Shown piece after piece: positions 14,689 to 22,368 of a stretch of 23,479 nt of DNA (within the stretch, counting starts at the first letter, position 1; every line of letters starts with the position of its first letter). Origin of the DNA: a virus; IMG/VR virus record IMGVR_UViG_3300033052_000120, positions 1-23,479 of that record. The stretch is one strand, 5' to 3'. A model generated the notes under the pieces. It saw only the letters and a list, made by a program, of their open reading frames with translations. It was not told the origin of the DNA and searched no databases. The position numbers and the translations under genes were made by a program.

Positions 14689-16616
14689 TGGGCAGCATCC
14701 TTTCCGCCCTGCCGGTGGAGCCGCGCCGGCAGGGCCAACCGGCTCAGCCGATCGCGGCCCCGGTGGGCCGCATCGAGGCCTTCCGCAGCAACCTCGACGC
14801 CCAGGTGCAGCTCTACAACACCGACGCGCGCCAGGAGCGCGCGCGCCAGGACCTGATGGCGCGTCACCGCGACATCGAGCGGCGGGTGGGCAAGGCGCTG
14901 CCGTGGTCGGCGTTCATGCAGGCGGGCGAGCCGGAGGCGGCCGGCGGCGCGGCGGACGACGATCTGGGGTTCAATCCCGGGCGCGAGGCGCTGGAGCGCC
15001 AGCTGGGCTTGCGGCCGGCGGGGGCGCTGGACGAGGCGGCCTATGAAGCGCAGATCGACAAGCTTCGCGAACAGCACCCCCAGGCCATGGCCGGGGTGAA
15101 GGCACGCGGCGAACTGGACGCCGAGCGTGACCGTGGGTTCAACGACCTGGCCAGGCGCGCGGCGGCGGGCGCGGAGGCCGCGCCGGTGAGCGCCTTCGCC
15201 GGCAGTGTGGCCGGCGGCCTGCTGGACGCGCCGAACCTGCTCGCCGGGTGGGCGACCGGCGGCGTGGGCGCCTCGCGCGGGATGGCCCAGCGGGTGCTGA
15301 TGCAGGGCGGGGTGAACGCCGCCCAGGAAGCGGCCATGACGCCGGGGCGCATCAGCGACGCGCGGTACGGCGGGCCAAAACCGACCGTGGGTGAGATCGC
15401 CGGCAATGTGGTGACGGCCGGGGTTGGCGGCGCGGCGTTCGAACTGGGCGGCAGCGCCCTGGGCGCTGCGCTGCGCCGCGTGACCCCCGCGCGCGAGACG
15501 GCGCAGGCGCGGGCGGTCGAGGTGCTGGAAGACATCGAACGCATGGAGACGGCCGTGGGCCGTCAGGATGGCGAGGTGTTCGACGCGGCGACGGCGGCGC
15601 TGGCTCGTGGGGAGGATCCGCGCGCGGCCGTGGTGGAAATGAGATCGCGGGCGGGCGAATTCGTCGTTGAGCCGGGGCCTGACAATTCGTTCTTCGTGTC
15701 GCCGACCGAAACGACGGCCAGGCTGAACGGCTTACGCACGACCGATGGCCTGTTTGGCTGGGTCGAGGACGGGCGGTTGAGGATTGAGAGCGCCAACCTG
15801 CCTGAGCATGCGCGAGGCGTGGGCTTGGGTGTTGGGGCCTATCGTCAGGGCATTGCCGAGGCCAGGGCGCGCGGCGTCGATTTCGTCAGCGACCAGGAAG
15901 TCAGCGCTGATGCGCAGCGCGTGTGGGCGTCGCTAGGGCGGCGCGGGTATGCCGTCGAGCAGAACTCGGCGGCGGTCGTCGTTGACCGCCGGGGCATGCT
16001 GAGGACGCCCGATGGATCGCCAGTGTTTCGGATTGGGGCCGAGAGCATACAGGCGGTGGCGCCCGCGCCGCCCGTCATGGTCCGCTCGCCCCTGGAGGCC
16101 GAGGTGCTGAAAACCCTCGCCGCCAAGCCCGGCCGCCTGGAGGCCGTGGCGCGACAGGGCGACGCGATCGAGGCGGCCGGCGGCGGCCTCGCGGCCGATC
16201 CTGTGGCGGCCTCGGCGGCCGTCGAGGGGGTGGCGCTGGCGGTGCTGCGGCGTGGCGATCGGGGCGTGGCCAAGGCCCTGGCGGGGGCCGAGGAGAAACT
16301 GGCGGCTGGGGCGAGCCTGGCCGAGGTGGCCCCGGGCGTGGCCAGGGCCGTGCGGGCGGCGGCGCGGCAGGCCGAGAAGGTGGAAGCCGCGCGCGCGGCG
16401 GCGATCGACCCGCCGGCCGCGCCAGAGGCGGCGCGCGCCCAGGCCGAGGCGTTCGGTGATCCGTTCGGGCCGGCGGCGCAGGCGCAGATCAGGCCCAAGC
16501 CCGAGGGCGCGGACCTGGAGGCCGGCAAGGGGCCGCCGGGCATGCTGGATGATCTGGAAGCGCCCGACACGTACGAGCGCGCCCACGCCGCCCTGAAGGC
16601 CTGCGCCCCGGGCTAA
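14688..16616 (+). CDS. Ejection protein with embedded GNAT-like acetyltransferase domain
   Basis: The product is 642 residues from the ATG at 14688, which overlaps the previous stop (TGATG); the frame is open 77 codons further upstream inside the previous gene, but the coupling favours this start. Order of parts: a basic/helical N-terminus; a hydrophobic Gly/Ala-rich segment (about 165-265) of the kind seen in ejection proteins that enter membranes; a GNAT-like domain (about 320-430) with LPEHARGVGLGVGAY, whose RGVGLGVG (376-383) fits the acetyl-CoA binding loop, then VSDQEVSADAQRVWASLGRRGYAVEQ, the typical 'S.....A..vy..LGrrGY' ending; and an Ala/Glu/Arg-rich helical tail. Position suggests it replaces part of T7 gp16. 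Whether the GNAT domain is active is unknown. Confidence 0.75.
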   Translation: MGSILSALPVEPRRQGQPAQPIAAPVGRIEAFRSNLDAQVQLYNTDARQERARQDLMARHRDIERRVGKALPWSAFMQAGEPEAAGGAADDDLGFNPGREALERQLGLRPAGALDEAAYEAQIDKLREQHPQAMAGVKARGELDAERDRGFNDLARRAAAGAEAAPVSAFAGSVAGGLLDAPNLLAGWATGGVGASRGMAQRVLMQGGVNAAQEAAMTPGRISDARYGGPKPTVGEIAGNVVTAGVGGAAFELGGSALGAALRRVTPARETAQARAVEVLEDIERMETAVGRQDGEVFDAATAALARGEDPRAAVVEMRSRAGEFVVEPGPDNSFFVSPTETTARLNGLRTTDGLFGWVEDGRLRIESANLPEHARGVGLGVGAYRQGIAEARARGVDFVSDQEVSADAQRVWASLGRRGYAVEQNSAAVVVDRRGMLRTPDGSPVFRIGAESIQAVAPAPPVMVRSPLEAEVLKTLAAKPGRLEAVARQGDAIEAAGGGLAADPVAASAAVEGVALAVLRRGDRGVAKALAGAEEKLAAGASLAEVAPGVARAVRAAARQAEKVEAARAAAIDPPAAPEAARAQAEAFGDPFGPAAQAQIRPKPEGADLEAGKGPPGMLDDLEAPDTYERAHAALKACAPG

Positions 16617-16626
16617 GCCCCCCGGA
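16613..16626 (+). promoter_or_regulatory. Degenerate copy of the composite element (first half only)
   Basis: CTAAGCCCCCCGGA resembles the first half of the composite element and again supplies the TAA stop of the upstream gene. The second half is not recognisable at the expected distance. The next gene instead has a ribosome-site-like GAAGGGAAAGAC just before its ATG. Confidence 0.35.
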
Positions 16627-16674
16627 CCTTCTGGCCCTGCAGGATTTCCGCTCCACTGCCGGAAGGGAAAGACT

Positions 16675-17037
16675 ATGCAATCGGATACGCTGAAGGCCAC
16701 CGACGATTACAGCGCCGCGCAAGCGACCGCGCCGCGCGTCTCGCTGGCGGATATGGTGGGCAAGATCGTCGGTGAGTTCTACTTCACCGGCAACCAGGCG
16801 CTTCAGGCGATCAACCAGGCCGACGGCGCCGATTACCCGTACGTTCACGCGTTGGACGTGCTGACCATCTGCATCCTGGTCATGTGCAACGGCTTCACGA
16901 TCATCGGCAAGTCTGCGCCGGCCTCGCCGGAGAACTTCGACGCCGAGAAGGGCAGGCGCTTCGCCTACGAGGACGCGATCAAGCAACTGTGGCCGCTGGA
17001 GGGCTATGCCCTGCGTGAACGCCTCTCGGCGCGATAA
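16675..17037 (+). CDS. Gp49-family phage protein, function unknown
   Basis: This 120-residue protein matches the widespread Gp49 phage family by pattern: RVSLADMVGKIVGEFYFTGNQAL (family 'rvt...ie..I..e.yf...'), then LTICILVMCNGFTIIGKSAPASPENFDAEKGRRFAYEDAIKQLWPLEGYALRERL, corresponding to the family's 'C.l.l.NGF.v.GeSa...peNfd.e.G...A...A...iWpl.Gy.l.e.L'. The role of this family is not established. Its placement between two ejection-protein genes is unusual; it may simply be inserted there. The GAAGGGAAAGAC just upstream of the ATG is almost the same as the leader of the scaffold gene. The N-terminal 20 residues look disordered. Confidence 0.85.
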   Translation: MQSDTLKATDDYSAAQATAPRVSLADMVGKIVGEFYFTGNQALQAINQADGADYPYVHALDVLTICILVMCNGFTIIGKSAPASPENFDAEKGRRFAYEDAIKQLWPLEGYALRERLSAR

Positions 17038-17042
17038 GCGCC

Positions 17043-17207
17043 GTGGCCCGCGATGTTCCGGAATTGCCGCCCGAGGTGCTTGCCGCCTTGCGGGCGGCTG
17101 AGCTGCGGATGATCGCGGGCCTTCTCCGCGCCGATGGTCAGCACGGCCGCGCAGCGGACGCCGAACACAATGCCCTGCTTATCGACCCGCCGAAGGGGCG
17201 CGCATGA
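17043..17207 (+). CDS. 54-residue protein of unknown function
   Basis: A short frame from a GTG at 17043, five bases after the Gp49-family stop, encodes 54 residues and ends with a 4-base ATGA overlap with the large ejection-protein gene. It fills the only gap there. The product is helical and Ala/Leu/Arg-rich (ELPPEVLAALRAAELRMIAGLLRADG) with a polar tail, no membrane segment and no recognised family. There is no clear SD before the GTG; an internal ATG at 17109 is an alternative. The ATGA coupling and tight fit argue for a real gene; its short length in GC-rich DNA argues for caution. Confidence 0.5.
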   Translation: MARDVPELPPEVLAALRAAELRMIAGLLRADGQHGRAADAEHNALLIDPPKGRA

Positions 17208-19882
17208 CCACCCCGTTCCAAGCCTGTATCGCCGACGCCCTGGCCAAGGGCGATCTGGACGCCGAGACCGCCGCCGAGGTGCGCGAGGCCTATGACGGCG
17301 CGCGCGAGGCCGCGGCCGACCTGGGCGACGTGGAAGCTGATCGCGCCGGTGCGAGCGCGGCGCTGACGGCGATGGAGCGCAAGGCCCTGCGGGCCAAGGC
17401 GCATCAGGCGCTGATGGTGCGCACGCGCGTGGCGCGGCTGGAAGACGCCGTGCAGTTCCTGGAGGCGCGCGGCTACACCGGCGTGTCGTTCGATGCGGGC
17501 GAGGGCGACGGCAAGCCGCCCAAGGGCGGGTGGACGCTGACGGGCAAGCCGCCGCCCGAGGGGCATTACAGCAAGGGCGCGGTTCTGGCCGACTATCTGA
17601 AGGAACTGGTGGACGGCAGCGGGGGGCTGGCGGGCGCGGCGGGGCCTTCGGTGAAGGGGCGGTACCAGGCCCTGGCCGGGTCGTTCCAGGCGATGATGGC
17701 CGACCTGGCCGAGGCGTTCGACAGCGTGACGGGCCTGCCGACCAAGGGTCGCGCCATTCTGGACAACCTGGTGCGCGAGGCGTTCGGCGAGGACACCGGC
17801 GACCGGGCGGCCAAGGCTTTGGCAAAAGCGTGGGGCGACACGGCCGAGTATGCCCGCGGCCTGTTCAATGCGGCCGGCGGCGAGATCGGCAAGCTGGAGC
17901 GCTGGGGCCTGCCGCAGAGCCACGATCCGCTGGCGCTGAAGGGCGTGGGCAAGGACGCCTGGATAGAGGCGATCCTGCCGGCGCTGGACGTGGGCCGGAT
18001 GCTCGACAACTTCACCAACGCGCCCTACGGCCCGCCGCAGATGCGCCGGGTGCTGGGCGAGATCTACGACAGCGTGGTTACCCTGGGCGCGACCGAGCGC
18101 GAACTGGGCGAGAGCCTGGGCAAGGGCAAGGTGGCCAACCAGCGCCAGGAAGGCCGTTTCCTGGTGTTCAGGGACGCCGACGCCTGGATCGCCTATCAGC
18201 AGCGGTTCGGCGCCGCCGACCCATACGTGGCCATGATGCGCCACCTGGACGGCATGGCGCGCGACATCGCCCGCATGCAGGTGCTTGGCCCCAACCCCGA
18301 CTATCAGCTGGAGTGGCTGAGCCGGGCGGCCCTGCGCATGGGCGACATCGAGGGCGCAGGCGTGCAGGCGCGGGCCAATGTGGAAAGCGCCCGCCAGATG
18401 TATGGCCACCTGACCGGCGAGCTGGGCGGCCCCTATGGCCCCAACGTGGTGCTGGCGCGAGTGGGGCAGATGGTGCGCGGCAGCCTGACCGCGTTCCAGC
18501 TGGGCGGGGCGGTGATCAACGACCTGCTGAGCAATCCGGTGTTCGCCGCCCAGGCCAAGGCCCATGCTGGTCTTTCGGCCCTGCCTGACTTCCAGGCCTA
18601 TTTCCGGCAGGTGACCAGCCCGCAGGCGCGGGCGGCGGCGCGGCGCACGGGCTTCATCGCCGAGAACGCCCGGGTGCGGCAGGCCGAGGCGATCCAGCCC
18701 TTTCTGCGCGCCGGAACGGTGGGCAAGAAGGCCTGGGAGGGCGCCAACGCGTTCTCGTCGCTGCTGCCGCACTGGGTGAACGTGGCGGGCCTGCTGGACG
18801 GCAACATGCAGGCCAGCAGGCGGGCGTTCCAAGACGAGTTCATGGGCTATGTGATGGACCGGCGGGGGTCGTCCCTGGCCCAGCTGGAGACCAGCGCCGA
18901 CGCCGAGGAGCGCGCCTTCGCCCAGCTGCTGCGCGCGCGGGGGTGGGCCGACGAGGAGTGGGCCGTGGTCGGCCAGATCGAGCCGGAGCGGTTCGGCGCG
19001 GGGGCGGAGTTCGTTTCGCCCCAGGCCCTGGGCAGGGCCGGCCATGAGGAACTGGGCTGGAAGCTGGCCGAGACCATCGAGCGGGAGACCCGGTCCGTCG
19101 TGCCCGAGCCCAGCCTTTGGGCGCGGGCAAAGATGATGGGGGCCACGCGGCCTGGCACCGTGCGCGGCGAAGTCTGGCGCAGCCTGATGACCTATCGCAG
19201 CTTCAGCGTGACCCAGACCTACAGCTGGGGGCGTGAGTTCATCTTCCGCGCGGCGCAGCAGGGGCAGGATGCGCGCACGCCATGGAAGCTGCGCCTGGCC
19301 GCGCAGGTCGCGCCGCTGATCATCGGCGCCACGCTGGCCGGCGCCCTGACCGTGTGGACCAAGGACATGATCAAGGGCCGAGACCCCAGGCCCGTGTGGA
19401 GCGACGATCCCGACCAGCAGGGCAAGGTGGCCTACAAGTTCTGGGCGGCGGCGCTGGCCCAGGGCGGCGGCCAGGGGATACTGGGCGACTTCATGTTCGC
19501 GGCCGAGGCGCGCAACGGCAAGTCATCGGCCCTGACGGCGTTCGGGCCGGCCGCCGGGTTCGTGGCCGACACCTGGGAGTTGACGGCGGGCAATATCGAC
19601 CAGGCCGTCAAGGGCGAAGACCCGCGCGCGGGCCGTGACGCCGTGCGCTATGCCGGGCGCTACAACCCGCTGGCCAGCCTGTGGTGGAGCCGGGCGGCCA
19701 TGGACCGGATGGTCATCGACCAGATCCAGCGCCTGATCGACCCCGAGGCCGACGAGCAGTTCCAGCGCCAGAGCCGGCGCCTGGCGAGGGAGTATGGCCA
19801 GGGCGAGTGGTGGCCGGAGGGGCAGGCCCTGCCGTCGCGGGCGCCGAACCTGGCCAACGCGGTGGAGCCGGTGCAGCCCTGA
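17204..19882 (+). CDS. Large internal virion/ejection protein (gp16-like C-terminal type)
   Basis: This 892-residue protein resembles the large internal proteins of podoviruses that are ejected and span the inner membrane. It is predominantly helical, with one clear hydrophobic segment at about residues 698-718 (LAAQVAPLIIGATLAGALTVW). The C-terminal part has the family-type ending YNPLASLWWSRAAMDRMVIDQIQRLIDPEADEQFQRQ, then EYGQGEWWPEG and PSRAPNL. No lytic transglycosylase motif is visible at its N-terminus, unlike T7 gp16. With the 642-residue protein upstream it probably shares the work of gp16. The start ATG at 17204 has GAAGGGG (17192-17198) five bases ahead and is coupled to the preceding small gene. 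Confidence 0.83.
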   Translation: MTTPFQACIADALAKGDLDAETAAEVREAYDGAREAAADLGDVEADRAGASAALTAMERKALRAKAHQALMVRTRVARLEDAVQFLEARGYTGVSFDAGEGDGKPPKGGWTLTGKPPPEGHYSKGAVLADYLKELVDGSGGLAGAAGPSVKGRYQALAGSFQAMMADLAEAFDSVTGLPTKGRAILDNLVREAFGEDTGDRAAKALAKAWGDTAEYARGLFNAAGGEIGKLERWGLPQSHDPLALKGVGKDAWIEAILPALDVGRMLDNFTNAPYGPPQMRRVLGEIYDSVVTLGATERELGESLGKGKVANQRQEGRFLVFRDADAWIAYQQRFGAADPYVAMMRHLDGMARDIARMQVLGPNPDYQLEWLSRAALRMGDIEGAGVQARANVESARQMYGHLTGELGGPYGPNVVLARVGQMVRGSLTAFQLGGAVINDLLSNPVFAAQAKAHAGLSALPDFQAYFRQVTSPQARAAARRTGFIAENARVRQAEAIQPFLRAGTVGKKAWEGANAFSSLLPHWVNVAGLLDGNMQASRRAFQDEFMGYVMDRRGSSLAQLETSADAEERAFAQLLRARGWADEEWAVVGQIEPERFGAGAEFVSPQALGRAGHEELGWKLAETIERETRSVVPEPSLWARAKMMGATRPGTVRGEVWRSLMTYRSFSVTQTYSWGREFIFRAAQQGQDARTPWKLRLAAQVAPLIIGATLAGALTVWTKDMIKGRDPRPVWSDDPDQQGKVAYKFWAAALAQGGGQGILGDFMFAAEARNGKSSALTAFGPAAGFVADTWELTAGNIDQAVKGEDPRAGRDAVRYAGRYNPLASLWWSRAAMDRMVIDQIQRLIDPEADEQFQRQSRRLAREYGQGEWWPEGQALPSRAPNLANAVEPVQP

Positions 19883-19883
19883 C

Positions 19884-19916
19884 CTAACCCCCCCGCCCGC
19901 GCGCGAGGGCGACCCT
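19884..19916 (+). promoter_or_regulatory. Composite C-rich element, copy 4
   Basis: CTAACCCCCCCGCC (19884-19897), 12 bases, CGACCCT (19910-19916). The first half is identical to copies 2 and 3. It lies 32 bases before the tail-fibre ATG. The upstream stop is TGA at 19880-19882, so the TAA is not used as a stop here. Confidence 0.6.
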
Positions 19917-19948
19917 GAGGCCCCATCGAGGCTAGGGCGACCGCCAGC

Positions 19949-21652
19949 ATGACTGTGAATGTCGAAAATCCGGATACCATCCTGTTGCCGACCGGAGCCG
20001 CGCTGGGGCCGTTCTCAACCGTCTGGAGTTATGCTGCGCCTGAAGAGGTGCTGGTCGTGATCGAGGTCGACGGGGTGGAAGGCGAGCCCCTGGCGCTGGG
20101 TGTCGACTATACCGTGCTCGGCGTTCCTCGCGAGGCGGGCGGTAGCACCGGCGAGGTCACGCTGCGTGGGGCGGCTCTGCCTGGCGGGGGCTGGCAAGTG
20201 CTTGGCGAGCATCGCCTGATCCTTCGGCGCCGGACGAACCGTTCACAGTCGACGCCTTATGGGCAGGTCGAGGGTTTTCGCCCGAGGGTGGTCGAGATCA
20301 GCTTCGACGACTTGGTGCGCCAGGTTCAGGAACTTACCGCTCTTGTCGCCCGCGCGGTGCTGGGCCAGGCGGGCGAGCGGGGGTTGAACCTGCCGGCGCC
20401 TGGGCTGCGGGGCGATGGGCGATACCTGACCTTCAAGGATGGTCAACTGGCGACAGCGGGGGCGGTGGCCGCCGGCCAGCTGGCCAGCGATTTTGGGCAA
20501 GAACTCATCCTGTCTGAAACGGGCGCGGCCGCGCGGACCGTGCTCGGTGTGGCGGGATCGACCGATGGGACGAAAAGCTGGCTGGGAGAAACTGCGCTCA
20601 CTGGAAATGCGGGGGCCAACAATACCGTGGTCGGCTATGGCGCGGGGGCTTATGGCTCGGGCGGGTTGATGTCTGTGCTTGGTCAGGGCGCGAACATGTT
20701 CGCAGGCGGAGATTTCGCGTCGGCCGTTGGGGTGACCAGCAACATCTACGCTTCGGGGGCCGCCCGTACGAGCATTGGCGCTTTGGCGGGGCGGTTGGGC
20801 TACGGCGGCTATACGGTATCTCTGGGCTTTGCGGCGGGGCAGGGTCTCGATGGCGAGAACAATATCTGCATCGGCAATCATGCGGGCAGCCCCACCCGGC
20901 TGGCCTATCCGCTGAGCGGTCTTGGTGTGGATCCGGTGCTGAACCGTATCACCAGCAACACGCCGGCTTTGAGCGTGCCGACGGATCTGGCCATCGGTCG
21001 GTACTATCGTCTGCAGTTCGAGAACGGCGCGGGGACTGCGCCAGCGCCGTTGGCGTCGGTCAGCACCTTGGTGCGGCTGATCAGCAACGCTGGCGGCGTA
21101 TGCGTATGGCAGGCGATTGACGTGGATATCACGACATCCGGGGCGGGCGCTTACACCTGCGGCCTATGCTTCGCCCATTATGACGGCCAGATCAGTATCG
21201 GCGACAGCGCGTTCGCTGGACCGAACGAGGCTCGCCACGGGTTTTCGAATACCCGGTGGCTTCTTCCGAGCCTGGGCGCCGTCAACGTGGTTTCCATGGG
21301 GCGCTCGCCGTATGAGACCGACGATGTCTATCCCACGATCGAGCGGTGGCGCAGCTTCTGCTTCCGCTGGGGTGGGCTGTTCAGTCTGGCGGGGGAGCCT
21401 ACGTGGCTGGACCTCGGGGTGGGCGATGTGCGGCGCTGGCGGGCGCTGCTCGATGTGGGTGGAGACCTTTCCATCGTTCGGTTCGACATGGCGGGCGTTA
21501 GCCAGGGAGCGGTGCTGACCTTCAAGGCCGACGGTCGCATCGCCACCTCGGGGACGCCTGTCTATGCCGATAACGCAGCTGCGTTGGCCGGCGGCCTTGT
21601 GGCGGGGGATGGCTATCGGACGGCCTCGGGGGTCAGGATGGAGGTCTATTGA
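19949..21652 (+). CDS. Tail fibre protein (T7 gp17-like N-terminus)
   Basis: This 567-residue receptor-binding protein follows the ejection proteins, as in T7. Residues about 1-150 resemble the T7 tail-fibre attachment domain: a strand-rich start (GPFSTVWSYAAPEEVLVVIEVDG), then DYTVLG...GEVTLR, and LILRRRTNRSQSTPY. A coiled-coil-like stretch (FDDLVRQVQELTALVARAV) follows. Residues about 225-312 contain repeated short segments such as NTVVGYGAGAYGSG, SVLGQGANMFAGGDFASAVG and VSLGFAAGQ, similar to the left-handed beta-roll repeats of YadA-type heads. The C-terminal domain is beta-rich with Trp and Cys, and the end YADNAAALAGGL..GD.YRTASG is a common phage fibre C-terminus. The ATG at 19949 has no strong SD. 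Receptor specificity cannot be read. Confidence 0.87.
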   Translation: MTVNVENPDTILLPTGAALGPFSTVWSYAAPEEVLVVIEVDGVEGEPLALGVDYTVLGVPREAGGSTGEVTLRGAALPGGGWQVLGEHRLILRRRTNRSQSTPYGQVEGFRPRVVEISFDDLVRQVQELTALVARAVLGQAGERGLNLPAPGLRGDGRYLTFKDGQLATAGAVAAGQLASDFGQELILSETGAAARTVLGVAGSTDGTKSWLGETALTGNAGANNTVVGYGAGAYGSGGLMSVLGQGANMFAGGDFASAVGVTSNIYASGAARTSIGALAGRLGYGGYTVSLGFAAGQGLDGENNICIGNHAGSPTRLAYPLSGLGVDPVLNRITSNTPALSVPTDLAIGRYYRLQFENGAGTAPAPLASVSTLVRLISNAGGVCVWQAIDVDITTSGAGAYTCGLCFAHYDGQISIGDSAFAGPNEARHGFSNTRWLLPSLGAVNVVSMGRSPYETDDVYPTIERWRSFCFRWGGLFSLAGEPTWLDLGVGDVRRWRALLDVGGDLSIVRFDMAGVSQGAVLTFKADGRIATSGTPVYADNAAALAGGLVAGDGYRTASGVRMEVY

Positions 21653-21661
21653 GGCCAGTCT

Positions 21662-21694
21662 CTAAGCCCCCCGCATTCGCGCGCGGGCGAAGCT
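21662..21694 (+). promoter_or_regulatory. Composite C-rich element, copy 5
   Basis: CTAAGCCCCCCGCA (21662-21675), 12 bases, CGAAGCT (21688-21694), six bases, then the endolysin ATG at 21701. The upstream stop is TGA at 21650-21652. TTCGC and GCGAA (21676-21690) can form a small stem. Confidence 0.6.
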
Positions 21695-21700
21695 GGCGGC

Positions 21701-22366
21701 ATGACCAAGATCACCGCGCTGCAGCTGCAGCAACTGAGCCGCAAGTGTGACTATGTGAGGCTGGCGCCGCTGATCACGGTCGCCTGCGTCAACAACGGGA
21801 TTGTCGCGCCGGGCGACGTGGCGGCCTTCGTCGCCACCAACTGCGTCGAGAGCATGGGCCTGACGCGCTTCGTCGAAAGTCTTGACTACAGCGTCGAGGC
21901 GTTGATCTCCAAATTCGGCCGGCATCGGATCAGCGAGGCCGACGCTCGCAAGTTGGGGCGGCTGGAAGAAGTGCGCGGCGGGCGCAAGGTGGTGTTGCGG
22001 GCGGCCCATCAGAACGCCCTGGCCAACATTCTCTATGGCGGCGAGTTCGGCCGGCGCGAGCTGGGCAACACCGAGCCAGGCGATGGCTGGCGCTTTCGTG
22101 GCGGTGGGCCGGGCCAGGTCACCGGCAGGTCCTGGTACGCGCGCCTGGAAAGGGAAACCGGCTTGCCGCTTCTCGCCCAGCCGGAGCTGCTGCGGGATCC
22201 GGGGGTGGGTTTCGAGGTCACGGCGCGCCTCTGGCGCATCATGGGCATGGGCGCGCTGGTGGGCGGCCCCGCCGAGGCGCTGCGGAAGAAGTGGAACGGC
22301 GGGCTGAATGGCCTGGCCGAGTACAAGGGCTGGCTGATCCAGACCCGCAACATTCTGGGGGCTTGA
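21701..22366 (+). CDS. Endolysin, GH19 (chitinase-like) muramidase family
   Basis: This 221-residue enzyme is expected to cut cell-wall peptidoglycan at the end of infection. The GH19 pattern is clear: AAFVATNCVESMGLTRFVESLDYS with the catalytic-type E50 (and E59 as candidate second acid), then HQNALANILYGGEFGRRELGNTEPGDGWRFRGGGPGQVTGRSWYARL, corresponding to the family's 'GNte.GDG..yrGRGpiQlTGr.nY', and a final WNGGLNGLAEYK (usual 'iNGG.nGl..R'). Differences from the usual motif are GGGPGQVTG in place of GRGPIQLTG. There is no signal peptide or SAR-type N-terminal membrane segment, so export depends on the neighbouring holin-like protein. The start lies six bases after the composite element. 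No cell-wall binding domain is obvious. Confidence 0.9.
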   Translation: MTKITALQLQQLSRKCDYVRLAPLITVACVNNGIVAPGDVAAFVATNCVESMGLTRFVESLDYSVEALISKFGRHRISEADARKLGRLEEVRGGRKVVLRAAHQNALANILYGGEFGRRELGNTEPGDGWRFRGGGPGQVTGRSWYARLERETGLPLLAQPELLRDPGVGFEVTARLWRIMGMGALVGGPAEALRKKWNGGLNGLAEYKGWLIQTRNILGA

Positions 22367-22368
22367 CC

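Noticed and set aside
17530-18588. 352-codon alternative + strand frame
   Set aside because: It is an out-of-frame reading of the large ejection protein, almost only Gly/Arg/Ala/Pro.
17138-19045. 635-codon open frame on the minus strand
   Set aside because: It is antisense to the large ejection-protein gene, with repetitive His/Gln/Arg-rich composition and no family pattern.
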